Source: Bremerella volcania (GTDB lineage Bacteria; Planctomycetota; Planctomycetia; Pirellulales; Pirellulaceae). Taken from it: a DNA stretch of 64,000 nucleotides. The stretch covers positions 6,014,001-6,078,000 of the forward strand of contig NZ_CP036289.1 in the NCBI RefSeq assembly GCF_007748115.1, read 5' to 3'. Below are positions 17,669 to 25,768 of the stretch, piece after piece; position 1 is the first letter of the stretch; each line of letters starts with the position of its first letter. The position numbers were made by a program, and so were the translations under genes. Under the pieces are notes generated by a model. It was not told the DNA's origin. It searched no databases and was given only the letters and a program-made list of their open reading frames with translations.

Positions 17669-18301
17669 TCATGCCCGGCCTAGTGGCTCCAGGCAAAACG
17701 ATACCTCTTCTCCCTGGACCGTTTCTCCTATTCTGATCGATGTCGCCGGCTGGGTCGAATCGGCTTGGAATAGGGGTGTCTTCGATTTCAAAAGTAACTT
17801 ACTTCCCTGCCGGTAAACGACCACGTCATGCTGCCACTGGGTGCACATGACATGGTTGTTCGACTTGGGCCCCATCAGCAGCGAATCCGCCAACAAGACC
17901 ACTCCATCGCACGTCGGTTCGGTTCGGTGCCGACTGACAATCTTCAGCACGGCCGACGTGCTTAAAGGATGCGGCTGCGTGAACTGTAGCTTCACGCCTC
18001 GCCCCAAGGTCATCACATCGCGGTGTTTTAGCAGCGAAGGGCCATCGATCGATTGATCGTTGAGTTTGACTTCCGATAGTGGCTCAACGATGTATTCGTC
18101 TCCGCTGCGCTTGATGGCAGCATGACGCCGGCTGATATCTCCCATGATAGGGATATCTACCTGGGCGGAAGCCATGGCCTGGCCAATATTGACGCGATCG
18201 GCCAGCAGCAGCATAAAGCCGCCGACCCCATCGATCCACATTTGCAGGCGGTCGCTCACATTCCCTCTTCGATACGCGAAATCTGACTCAACTATGGACA
18301 T
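17669..18301 (-). CDS. FHA domain protein
   Basis: About 210 residues. The forkhead-associated domain lies at about 25-110, with the GxxxSRRHA-type signature ISRRHAAI and a downstream VKLNDQSIDGPSLLKHRDVM corresponding to the NG strand (here ND). FHA domains bind phosphothreonine peptides. The second half (about 115-200) is also beta-rich (DGVVLLADSLLMGPKSNNHV) and may be a degenerate repeat of the same fold. It lies directly upstream of the membrane kinase, a likely phosphorylation partner. The ATG at 18301 is preferred; an upstream TTG at 18343 would add 14 residues. Confidence 0.85.
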   Translation of the reverse strand: MSIVESDFAYRRGNVSDRLQMWIDGVGGFMLLLADRVNIGQAMASAQVDIPIMGDISRRHAAIKRSGDEYIVEPLSEVKLNDQSIDGPSLLKHRDVMTLGRGVKLQFTQPHPLSTSAVLKIVSRHRTEPTCDGVVLLADSLLMGPKSNNHVMCTQWQHDVVVYRQGSKLLLKSKTPLFQADSTQPATSIRIGETVQGEEVSFCLEPLGRA

Positions 18302-18384
18302 TCGCTCTTGCTCGTGTTGGCTAATACTAAGTTTATCACACAAGCCCCCACCCCTAAGCTGTTCGATCTTGCAACCCTAATCTT

Positions 18385-18417
18385 GTCCCCTCTCCCCGCA
18401 GACGGGGGCAAGGGGAC
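18385..18417. repeat. Second copy of the GTCCCCTCTCC inverted repeat
   Basis: Arms around 18385-18397 and 18405-18417 pair with two mismatches. The left arm and loop (GTCCCCTCTCCCCGCAGACG) nearly match 17622-17642. Located upstream of the FHA gene. Confidence 0.65.
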
Positions 18418-18508
18418 CGGATTGCCGCGCGTGCTGAGATGGCTTGCAACTTCGTTAAGCTGAAGCCATCTCAACCTCGCTGGAGATTTCCAAGGGTCAA
18501 TCCGTGCC

Positions 18509-19363
18509 CTAGTTCAGCTGAGAAAGCTCAATTCGCTTAGTCAGCTTCTCGGCAGCCTTCGTGTCAACTTCGGCTAGTTCTTCGTCGTCCAGTTCGATCT
18601 CCAGACCGAAATACGATGCGACTTCATTGCTGATGTCGGCATCGACCTGCTCGTCCAGCTGGATTTCGCCAGCCAGTTCGCCATCGACGTCAACCATTCG
18701 CTCGGCCACGTCAATGCGGGTCCGGATTTCATCAATCAGACGCTTGGTCTTGGACAGGTGGCTATCATCAAACGCGAATTTGCTCGACGTTTGGGCCACT
18801 TCCACCATCTTCTGGCGTGCTTCCAGGTTCTCGACGTCGACTTCCAGTTGTCGGCGAGCGGTCAGCATGCCGTCCAGCTTGGCGCGAGCAGCGTCCAATC
18901 CTTGTTCGCGGGCACGAAGAATGCTTTCCAACTTCACACGGGTAGCATCCTGCGTCTTGAAACGCTCGAATCGACCAGCAAGGTCGGTCTGCACCGCGTT
19001 ACGCGAGTACTCGTGACCAGCATAGGTGAAGTAGGTGCTGCCGGAATCGAGATCGTTCTTCAGGCGAATGATGTCCGCCTTGTTGGAAGCCAGCTTCTCT
19101 TGCAGGTCGCCGACGCGAGCTTGGAGCTTTTCGACTTCCACTTCTTCTTTCGCAATCATATGCATGTTGCGGCGAATCTCAGGAGTCAGGTCCTGAATCA
19201 TCTTGCGAGCCCGATCGAGTTCGAACTCGACAGGAACGCTGTTTTTGACGTTGTCGCTCACACGACTGGCGGTCGTGGAGATGTAGCTGTAAGCGTCGGT
19301 CCCAAACACGAGCCCTGCCAACAGTGCGGCACCGACTCCGGTGCATGCGAGTTTCTTGATCAT
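18509..19363 (-). CDS. Exported or membrane-anchored coiled-coil protein
   Basis: The 284-residue protein begins with a hydrophobic segment (ACTGVGAALLAGLVFGTDAY), a signal peptide or single anchor. Almost everything else is predicted coiled coil: heptad-rich stretches run from about residue 50 to 105 and 135 to 225, reminiscent of PspA-like or tethering proteins but not matching a family I recognise. The C-terminus is acidic. The start at 19363 has AGAGAGGG eight bases upstream. It is the first gene of the minus-strand run that continues with the FHA protein and kinase, but 207 bases and a hairpin repeat separate it from the FHA gene. Function unknown. Confidence 0.8.
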   Translation of the reverse strand: MIKKLACTGVGAALLAGLVFGTDAYSYISTTASRVSDNVKNSVPVEFELDRARKMIQDLTPEIRRNMHMIAKEEVEVEKLQARVGDLQEKLASNKADIIRLKNDLDSGSTYFTYAGHEYSRNAVQTDLAGRFERFKTQDATRVKLESILRAREQGLDAARAKLDGMLTARRQLEVDVENLEARQKMVEVAQTSSKFAFDDSHLSKTKRLIDEIRTRIDVAERMVDVDGELAGEIQLDEQVDADISNEVASYFGLEIELDDEELAEVDTKAAEKLTKRIELSQLN

Positions 19364-19970
19364 CACTCAACCCTCTCTGAAATAAACGGAATGACCCTCG
19401 TACTTTTCCTGCCCGGCACGGCTTTACGGATCGTGATTAGCGGCCATGACCGAGCGGTTAACTTGCAGGCATAGATAGGACTTCGCCGCGAATTTGCCGA
19501 TCTTTGGATTTTTTTCCCGTTTTTTGACATGCTGTCAGAGGTAACTGTGACGAGAGCAGAATTAGGCCAAAGTTGCCCCTTTCTCGATCAACTCTGGCGA
19601 GGGGCAGGGTAGTAGGGCTGGGTCAGAATGACTTCCCTTAACGCGAGCCGTAAGTTGCAGTTCTCGACTGCAATATGCAATTGCTCCCGGGACAGTTAGG
19701 ATGGCAGGCCGTGTGAAAGATGTTGATGAAAATGGCAGCCGTTGCCTGAAGACCACACAATAAGCACTTCGGCTGTCCGCAAAGTGAATTGGCCCTCAAA
19801 AGCCCCAACTAGTTGATAAATTTCACCTTAGGAAAGAATTGCGACGCCCCATTAAGAAATTGTGCGAACTTGGCACCACGGTTGCGGTGTCATGTTGTGA
19901 CCAGAAGCCGTCCACTTAAACGAGCACCTCTTCTTTCGAATTGTGGCTCGATCGGATAGGAGAAATTTCA
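19364..19970. other. 607-base divergent intergenic region
   Basis: The region separates the coiled-coil gene (minus) from the 67-residue gene (plus). The only strong signal is the sigma-54-type promoter at 19871. A short open frame at 19562-19756 has no coding character. Near 19500-19530 there are T-rich tracts and a small GACATGCTGTC palindrome of unknown meaning. Confidence 0.6.
19871..19885 (+). promoter_or_regulatory. Candidate sigma-54 (RpoN) promoter
   Basis: TGGCAC, five bases, then TTGC gives the exact -24/-12 spacing (GG-N10-GC) and consensus of sigma-54 promoters. It points toward the small gene starting 85 bases downstream. No activator site was identified upstream. Confidence 0.6.
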
Positions 19971-20174
19971 ATGGATCACTCGACGCCATTCAAGCTGGTT
20001 CACGAGCCACCGAAGACCCCGACAGGGAATTTTGTGGTCTACCAGGCACTCCCCGAAGATTCGCTGACACAGTTGTCTGATTGGATGGATCACGCGTTGG
20101 AGATCCTAGAGGAAGAAAACGTACACTTTGTATCGCCCAACTCGAGCCGAAAGCACTTGGTCAGCAGCCGTTAA
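19971..20174 (+). CDS. Hypothetical 67-residue protein under a sigma-54-type promoter
   Basis: The frame starts at ATG 19971, chosen because AGGAGA lies nine bases upstream; a longer GTG-type start would ignore that site. The product is soluble and small: HSTPFKLVHEPPKTPTGNFV, then a helix LTQLSDWMDHALEILEEEN. No family is recognised. It stands alone between a sigma-54-type promoter and a strong terminator, so it is a monocistronic, specifically regulated gene, which argues that it is real. A regulatory or adaptor role is possible but unsupported by sequence. Confidence 0.75.
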   Translation: MDHSTPFKLVHEPPKTPTGNFVVYQALPEDSLTQLSDWMDHALEILEEENVHFVSPNSSRKHLVSSR

Positions 20175-20201
20175 GGCACAACACCGAAACTCAACACACA
20201 A

Positions 20202-21194
20202 CTATCGGCCGTCTCCAACGACGGCCGATTTTATTTCTTGAATCTCTTCTGATGGCTCAGGCAGCGGTCTCTCTCTCAGGCCCATCATCACCACGCCCAG
20301 CACTGTCAGCACCACGCCGAAGATCAAGTTGATACTGTAAGCTTCATGAAACAAGATGACCCCAGCCAGCGCCGAAAGAGGGTTCTGAAGCGAATTTGCT
20401 GCATTCCCAACAATGACCGGAGCGTATCGAAATGACAACGTTAGAGCGACAAACGCCGCCGCGTTCAAGAGTCCGGCAATCAACAGCACTCCATATTGTG
20501 ACCAAGTCGTGAGTGCCATTTCTTCCAGGCCTGTTGTATAGAGACTCAAAGGGCCGAGGATCGCTATCCCAACGGCACAGATCAGCGAGGTGGTCATGAA
20601 CATGCTCACTTCGCCGGAGACACCCCGACGGATGGCCACACTCAAGAAGGCGTAGGAAATCCCTGCCAACATGGGTGCCACGATCCCTGCGCCGATCATC
20701 AACCACCCAGACGCATCTTCCACGACCGACTGAACCGCTCCTCTCCCAGCCAGACTAAGCGTAATAAGGGCCAGCACCAGGGAAGCTGTTCCCCAGCGTT
20801 GCCAGCGGGTTAGGGATTCCTCCAGCAGCCAATTGCTAACCATCACCCCGACCACAATCATCGTCCCCAGACACAGAGGGACGCTCATGGCCACCCCAAC
20901 GACGCCAAAGCTCCACTGCAGCATGGCGTTGCCCAATAGCTGGCTGATAATTGCGGCCACGATAAGAATGAAAATAGAAGATGCCTTGGGCATGGGGGAT
21001 CGCCCCGTGCGAACCTGCCAAACGGCTATCGGAGCAAACAACACAACCGTGGGAATCGCCTTGAAAAAAGAGACCCATATCGGGTCCAGATTCGTGAGCC
21101 AGCGCAGGCAGATGTTCGCCAGCGAATAACCCACCGCGGCAAGAACACCACAAATTAACCCTAACCATGGATTCGGAGAGGTTCGTTGCGTCAT
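20202..21194 (-). CDS. EamA/DMT family transporter
   Basis: The 330-residue integral membrane protein has ten predicted helices in two EamA halves (about 10-150 and 165-305). Markers are GLICGVLAAVGYSLANICLR, PIWVSFFKAIPTVVLFAPIA at the first half and ALAGVILFHEAYSINLIFGV near the end, the typical EamA closing motif. The family exports small metabolites such as amino acids or nucleotide-related compounds; substrate cannot be told here. The final residues, SAVVGDGR and the stop, are read through the terminator hairpin at 20204. It is convergent with the 67-residue gene and divergent from the CinA/NadD-like fusion. Confidence 0.9.
   Translation of the reverse strand: MTQRTSPNPWLGLICGVLAAVGYSLANICLRWLTNLDPIWVSFFKAIPTVVLFAPIAVWQVRTGRSPMPKASSIFILIVAAIISQLLGNAMLQWSFGVVGVAMSVPLCLGTMIVVGVMVSNWLLEESLTRWQRWGTASLVLALITLSLAGRGAVQSVVEDASGWLMIGAGIVAPMLAGISYAFLSVAIRRGVSGEVSMFMTTSLICAVGIAILGPLSLYTTGLEEMALTTWSQYGVLLIAGLLNAAAFVALTLSFRYAPVIVGNAANSLQNPLSALAGVILFHEAYSINLIFGVVLTVLGVVMMGLRERPLPEPSEEIQEIKSAVVGDGR
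20204..20236 (+). terminator. Strong intrinsic terminator shared by convergent genes
   Basis: ATCGGCCGT (20204-20212) pairs perfectly with ACGGCCGAT (20221-20229) around an 8-base loop and runs into TTTTATTT. It serves the 67-residue gene and simultaneously encodes the last residues of the EamA transporter on the other strand. Confidence 0.85.
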
Positions 21195-21291
21195 ATACTA
21201 GGAGAGTAATCGGTCATGTGCCGTATACGTGTGGTCGACAGCCATTGGTTTGCGATCTATTCTTTCAGGGGTATGGGATAGGGAACGACCA

Positions 21292-22455
21292 ATGAAAGAC
21301 ACAATAACCCATCAACTGATTCGCCAGCTTCACCGCTCGCCATGGAAATTGGCGGCCGTGGTCACTGGCGGTGGGAGCGAAGCGCTCAGCCAACTGCTGA
21401 GCGTCCCCGGTGCATCCGACACCGTTCTCGAAGCTGTGGTTCCCTACTCGAGCGCATCCCTGGAAGATTTTCTGCGCTACAAACCCAGTCATTATTGCAG
21501 CCGAGCAACGGCACAGGCCATGGCGATGCGAGCCTTTTTTCGTGCTCGCGACTTACAAAGTCGAATTTCTCCCGCAGATCTAGATGACATGCACCTTGTG
21601 GGGATTGGATGCAGTGCCAGTTTGCGTAGTCTTCGCCCCAAGAAGGGTCAACATCGAGTTCACATCGCCATACAAACCGCCAGCAGCAGCAGCATAGCGT
21701 CCCTCGTTCTGACCAAGGATTCGCGAGATCGTGGGCGAGAAGAAAATGTCGTCGCCGCTTTGCTTTTGAACCGCCTGGCCGATGCGACTGGTTTCTCCGA
21801 TCGAATTCCGCTCGACCTTCTACCGGGGGAACGCGTTGACGAAATGACGGCCAGCGCCTGGCCCGCCTGGACGGATCTTCTGCTCGGCAAGCGAACGGCC
21901 GTGTGCGTCCCCAAGGCCCAGCAGGACGCTTCGCTCGAATCGTTTAGCGGGGTCTTGTTTCCCGGAGCGTTCAATCCGCTGCACGAGGGACACCAGACGA
22001 TGGCGGAAGTGGCCGAAGAGATCACCGGCCACCCGGTGGATTTCGAGATCTCGATCGAAAACGTCGACAAACCACCGCTCGACTTCTTCCACATCAAGTC
22101 TCGCGCCGAACAGTTCGAGGCCCCGCAGCGCTGCTGGCTGACGAAAGCTCCGACCTTTCTCGACAAGTCAAAGATTTTCCCAGAGGCAACCTTCGTCGTG
22201 GGTGCCGACACGATCGTACGGATCGCCGAGCCTCGCTATTACCAGAACTCCATCCAACTTCGCGATGCGGCCGTCAGCGAGTTCGCCCAACAGAATTGTA
22301 AATTCCTCGTTTTCCCGCGGGTGGTCGACGAGAGCTTCCTGACGTTCGATCAGTTGAACTTGCCCGCGAGCCTGGCGAAACTCTGCCAGCCGGTTTCCGC
22401 CTCTCAATTTCGGATGGACATCTCGTCCACAGAAATCCGAACCGGCGCATTCTAG
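21292..22455 (+). CDS. CinA-like domain fused to NadD-like nucleotidyltransferase
   Basis: The 387-residue protein combines two domains of pyridine nucleotide metabolism. Residues about 15-135 align by eye with the CinA C-terminal (PncC, NMN deamidase) domain: VVTGGGSEALSQLLSVPGAS, VVPYS, CSRATAQAMAM and HLVGIGCSASLRSL. Residues about 220-387 show the adenylyltransferase fold: FPGAFNPLHEGH (HxGH motif at 231-234) and a terminal ISSTEIR (377-383), as in NadD. PncC makes NaMN from NMN and NadD adenylates NaMN, so the fusion would channel NMN salvage. The PncC active site is not clearly conserved. ATG 21292 is chosen over an upstream start because the domain begins shortly after. Confidence 0.8.
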   Translation: MKDTITHQLIRQLHRSPWKLAAVVTGGGSEALSQLLSVPGASDTVLEAVVPYSSASLEDFLRYKPSHYCSRATAQAMAMRAFFRARDLQSRISPADLDDMHLVGIGCSASLRSLRPKKGQHRVHIAIQTASSSSIASLVLTKDSRDRGREENVVAALLLNRLADATGFSDRIPLDLLPGERVDEMTASAWPAWTDLLLGKRTAVCVPKAQQDASLESFSGVLFPGAFNPLHEGHQTMAEVAEEITGHPVDFEISIENVDKPPLDFFHIKSRAEQFEAPQRCWLTKAPTFLDKSKIFPEATFVVGADTIVRIAEPRYYQNSIQLRDAAVSEFAQQNCKFLVFPRVVDESFLTFDQLNLPASLAKLCQPVSASQFRMDISSTEIRTGAF

Positions 22456-22478
22456 CGAAACATTTCTCAACGCAACCA

Positions 22479-22503
22479 TGCTTCGTAATAGCCAGACGAA
22501 GCA
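22479..22503 (+). terminator. Hairpin after the CinA/NadD-like gene
   Basis: TGCTTCGT (22479-22486) pairs perfectly with ACGAAGCA (22496-22503) around a 9-base loop, 24 bases past the stop codon. The following bases are pyrimidine-rich (CTTCTCTCTCC) rather than a T run, so termination is likely but not certain. Confidence 0.5.
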
Positions 22504-22706
22504 CTTCTCTCTCCAAAGGACACGCTGTGGAACTCTCGGTGACTGCTATCCATTGGCCATCATCCGACCTGTTGAAACAGAATCACCTTAGGTGCGTATT
22601 AAGGGAAACAATGGAGCGGATTGCGACTGTAAGCTCCCTTTCATATGATTAAGGTCGCTCCCTATGCGGTCTTTCGTTCGTCCATCGCTATAGAAAAGAC
22701 AATTCC

Positions 22707-23753
22707 ATGACGTCAGTACCACACATTGATCCCGGCAAAGAGACGCTGCCACTTTTTTGCGGCGTCGATGTTGGCGGCACCAATATCAAAATTGGCCTGG
22801 TAGACGATCATGGTAACACGGTCGAATACAAGAAGATTCCAACCAACGAGCCTGAAGGTCCTCAGCGGTACATGGAACGCACCACGGAAGTCATCAAAGA
22901 GATGATGCAGGTCGTCGGCCGTCCGATGGATAACATCGCCGCGATCGGCCTGGCCACGCCTGGCACAATGGATATCGAAAGGGGTATGCTCCTGGAGCCC
23001 CACAACCTTCCGAACTCGTACAACTTTCCGATCCGGGATTGCCTCTCGAAGCTCACCGGGCGTCCGGTCGTCTACGCCAACGATGCCAACGCCGCCGCAT
23101 TCGGTGAATACTGGCTCGGTTCCGGCAAAGAATTCCGCAGCATCATCATGCTGACCCTCGGCACCGGCGTTGGTGGCGGGATCATTGTCGACGATCTGCT
23201 GATCGATGGCGAACACAGTCACGGTGGCGAACTGGGTCACATTATCATTGATTTCAGCGAGAATGCCCGCACGATTCCGACCGGCCAGCGCGGCCATCTC
23301 GAGGCCTACGCCAGCGGAACGGCTATCGTCAAGCGAACGCAAGAGGCCCTGGCGATGGACCTGAAAAAGGAAAGTTCGCTCCACGCCCGGATCGATGGCG
23401 GCGAGAAGCTCACGCCCCTGATGGTCGCCCAAGAAGCGGAAAAAGACGACAGTCTTTCCTTACACATCGTGATGGAAACGGCTCGCTACCTGGGCATCGG
23501 GATCGTTTCGCTGATGCACACAATCGACCCCGGGGCGGTGATTTTGGGTGGGGCCATCAATTTTGGGGGGCATGAAACCGAATTGGGATGTAAGTTCCTC
23601 GATCGGGTCCGCCAGGAGGTCAAGGCCCGGGCATTTCCGGTTCCAGCCCAGCATACGGTGGTCGATTTCGCCCGCTTGGGTGGTGATGCTGGCTATTTGG
23701 GGGCTGCTGGTAAGGCCCGCGTCGTCGCCCACCGCGATTCCCTGACAACCTAG
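22707..23753 (+). CDS. ROK family sugar kinase (glucokinase-like) lacking the zinc cysteines
   Basis: The 348-residue cytoplasmic kinase has the phosphate-1 motif GVDVGGTNIKIGLVDD (19-34), catalytic Asp126 in NDANAAAFGE, LTLGTGVGGGII (149-160) and GGELGHI with His178. It probably phosphorylates glucose or a related hexose with ATP. ROK proteins normally carry a CxCGxxGCxE zinc motif after the histidine; here the corresponding segment reads RTIPTGQRGHLEAYASG and has no cysteine. The GxRGxLEAYAS frame is otherwise intact, so the protein probably folds without zinc. It lies 92 bases upstream of lepA and the two may be co-transcribed in part. Confidence 0.93.
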   Translation: MTSVPHIDPGKETLPLFCGVDVGGTNIKIGLVDDHGNTVEYKKIPTNEPEGPQRYMERTTEVIKEMMQVVGRPMDNIAAIGLATPGTMDIERGMLLEPHNLPNSYNFPIRDCLSKLTGRPVVYANDANAAAFGEYWLGSGKEFRSIIMLTLGTGVGGGIIVDDLLIDGEHSHGGELGHIIIDFSENARTIPTGQRGHLEAYASGTAIVKRTQEALAMDLKKESSLHARIDGGEKLTPLMVAQEAEKDDSLSLHIVMETARYLGIGIVSLMHTIDPGAVILGGAINFGGHETELGCKFLDRVRQEVKARAFPVPAQHTVVDFARLGGDAGYLGAAGKARVVAHRDSLTT

Positions 23754-23761
23754 TCCTGATG

Positions 23762-23767
23762 TATAAT
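23762..23767 (+). promoter_or_regulatory. Candidate -10 element for lepA
   Basis: A perfect TATAAT lies just after the ROK gene stop, about 80 bases before the lepA start. A CTGACA-like -35 is only 14 bases away, which is short, so the promoter is provisional. If used, it excludes the ATG at 23759 as start. Confidence 0.35.
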
Positions 23768-23845
23768 GGGGCGTTTACCCGAATCATTCGGACATTCGCC
23801 GGGTTCCTCCAAGAGCCAACTCCATCCCAGGGCATCTTCATCACG

Positions 23846-25660
23846 ATGGCAATCATCGACCAGAAGTACATTCGCAATTTCTGCATCATCGCACACATCG
23901 ACCACGGCAAAAGCACGTTGGCCGATCGTCTGCTGGAGAAAACGGCCACCGTCAGTTCGCGGGAAATGAAAGAGCAACTGCTCGACGATATGGAAGTCGA
24001 GCGGGAACGCGGTATCACGATTAAAGCTCGTGCCGTGGTGATGAAGTACAAGCACGAAGGCAGAGATTACGAGATCAACCTGATCGATACCCCTGGCCAC
24101 GTCGACTTCCAGTATGAAGTCGGCCGCTCTTTGACGTGCTGCGAAGGTGCCGTCCTGCTGGTGGACGCCTTCCAAGGTGTCGAGGCTCAAACGGTTGCTA
24201 ATGCCTTCATGGCGATGGAACACGATCTGGAAGTCGTTCCTTGCCTCAGCAAGATCGACCTCAATCACGCCCGGCCCGAGGAAGTCGCCGAGGAAATCGA
24301 ACATACCTTGGCCCTCGACGCGACCGACATCTGCGGTATCAGCGGCAAAACGGGGCAAGGGGTCGATGCGCTTCTGGCCCGCATCATCCAGCGTATCCCG
24401 GCTCCTAAAGGAGATCGTCAGGCCACGCTCCAGGCGATGGTCTTCGACTCCCACTATGACAAGTTCCGCGGTGCGATCACTTACGTTCGCGTGATGAATG
24501 GTTCGCTCAAAAAAGGAGACAAGATTCGTTTCATCAAAGGGGAAACGAATCACGACGTACTCGAAGTCGGTCAGTTCACGCCACGCCCGGTCGCGCGCGA
24601 TGAACTCGCCGCCGGCCAGGTTGGTTACGTCATCTGCAACATCAAGTCGCTGGAACTGGTCAACATCGGTGATACGATCACCGTCCAAGGGGACAAGGGT
24701 GCCAAGGCACTGCCTGGGTACCAGGAACCGAAGCGGATGGTCTTCTGCGGGCTGTACCCTTCCGACGGCCAAGACTTCGAACAACTGCGCGACGCCCTGA
24801 AGAGCCTCCGCATCAACGACCCAAGCTTTACCTTCGAGCCGGAAACGAGCGACGCATTGGGCTTTGGCTTCCGCTGCGGTTTTCTCGGTCTGCTGCACAT
24901 GGAGATCGTGCAGCAACGGCTCGAACAAGAGGCCGACATCGACCTGGTGCAGACGGCCCCCAACGTGACCTACCAGATCATCAACCGCAACGGCGAAACG
25001 ATCGACATTCACAAACCACAGGATGTGCCGGATGCCGGCGAGATCGAAACGTTTTTGCAGCCGATCGTTCGTGTGAGTTTGATTCAGCCGTCTGACTACA
25101 TCGGGGCGGTGATGCAGCTTTGCAACGAACGTCGCGGGATTCACGTTCGCACCGAGTATCTTTCGCCAACTCGATCGATGCTCGTATACGACATTCCGCT
25201 GGCCGAAGTGATTTACGACTTGCACGACAAGCTGAAGAGTGCGACCCGCGGTTACGGTACCATGGACTACGAGATCCGCGGCTACGAAGAAGCGGATCTC
25301 GTCCGTATGGACATCCTGGTCAACGGCAAGCGGGTAGATGCGTTGAGCATCATCTGCGACCGAGCCGATGCCGATCGTCGCGGACGAGCCGTCGTGAAGA
25401 AGCTGAAATCCGAAATCGACCGTCACATGTTCGAGGTGGCCGTCCAAGCCGCCATCGGAAATCGCGTCATCGCTCGCGAAACGGTGAAGGCCCTCCGCAA
25501 GAACGTGACCGCCAAGTGTTACGGTGGTGACATTTCTCGCAAACGAAAGCTATGGCAAAAGCAGAAGGAAGGTAAGAAGCGGATGAAATCGATCGGTTCG
25601 GTCGATATTCCGCAAAAAGCGTTCATGGCGGTGCTCGAAACCGGCGAAGATCGCTCATAA
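23846..25660 (+). CDS. lepA: Elongation factor 4 (LepA)
   Basis: LepA is a ribosome-associated GTPase acting in translation and initiation. The start at 23846 gives 604 residues, the usual size, and begins the family-typical DQKYIRNFCIIAHIDHGKST (G1 P-loop AHIDHGKS). G3 is DTPGHVDFQYEV and effector loop MEVERERGITIKAR; the NKxD-like G4 is SKID. Downstream are the LepA-specific elements, including the C-terminal KNVTAKCYGGDISRKRKLWQ and KQKEGKKRMKSIGSVDIPQK. No Shine-Dalgarno sequence is evident. It is downstream of the ROK kinase and upstream of the signal peptidase pair. Confidence 0.98.
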   Translation: MAIIDQKYIRNFCIIAHIDHGKSTLADRLLEKTATVSSREMKEQLLDDMEVERERGITIKARAVVMKYKHEGRDYEINLIDTPGHVDFQYEVGRSLTCCEGAVLLVDAFQGVEAQTVANAFMAMEHDLEVVPCLSKIDLNHARPEEVAEEIEHTLALDATDICGISGKTGQGVDALLARIIQRIPAPKGDRQATLQAMVFDSHYDKFRGAITYVRVMNGSLKKGDKIRFIKGETNHDVLEVGQFTPRPVARDELAAGQVGYVICNIKSLELVNIGDTITVQGDKGAKALPGYQEPKRMVFCGLYPSDGQDFEQLRDALKSLRINDPSFTFEPETSDALGFGFRCGFLGLLHMEIVQQRLEQEADIDLVQTAPNVTYQIINRNGETIDIHKPQDVPDAGEIETFLQPIVRVSLIQPSDYIGAVMQLCNERRGIHVRTEYLSPTRSMLVYDIPLAEVIYDLHDKLKSATRGYGTMDYEIRGYEEADLVRMDILVNGKRVDALSIICDRADADRRGRAVVKKLKSEIDRHMFEVAVQAAIGNRVIARETVKALRKNVTAKCYGGDISRKRKLWQKQKEGKKRMKSIGSVDIPQKAFMAVLETGEDRS

Positions 25661-25699
25661 TTTCTCTCCTCACCCCTCAGGCGCAATTAACATAGAAGT

Positions 25700-25730
25700 A
25701 TCACTCGGCATGCCCCACCCGCCGAGTGAT
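25700..25730 (+). terminator. Perfect 10-base hairpin after lepA
   Basis: ATCACTCGGC (25700-25709) pairs with GCCGAGTGAT (25721-25730) around an 11-base loop, 40 bases past the lepA stop. There is no immediate T run, though a T-rich stretch begins 10 bases later. It may terminate lepA or protect its 3' end. Confidence 0.55.
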
Positions 25731-25768
25731 TGCGTCCGATTTGTTTTCTTTTGAAGCTGGAGGCGCCA

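Noticed and set aside
19562-19756. 64-codon minus-strand frame in the intergenic region
   Set aside because: No ribosome-binding site, no helix or domain, and it overlaps nothing conserved.
23750-25447. Long minus-strand frame of 565 codons
   Set aside because: It is opposite lepA and ROK coding sequence, with His/Val/Asp-rich composition typical of antisense frames in GC-rich genes.
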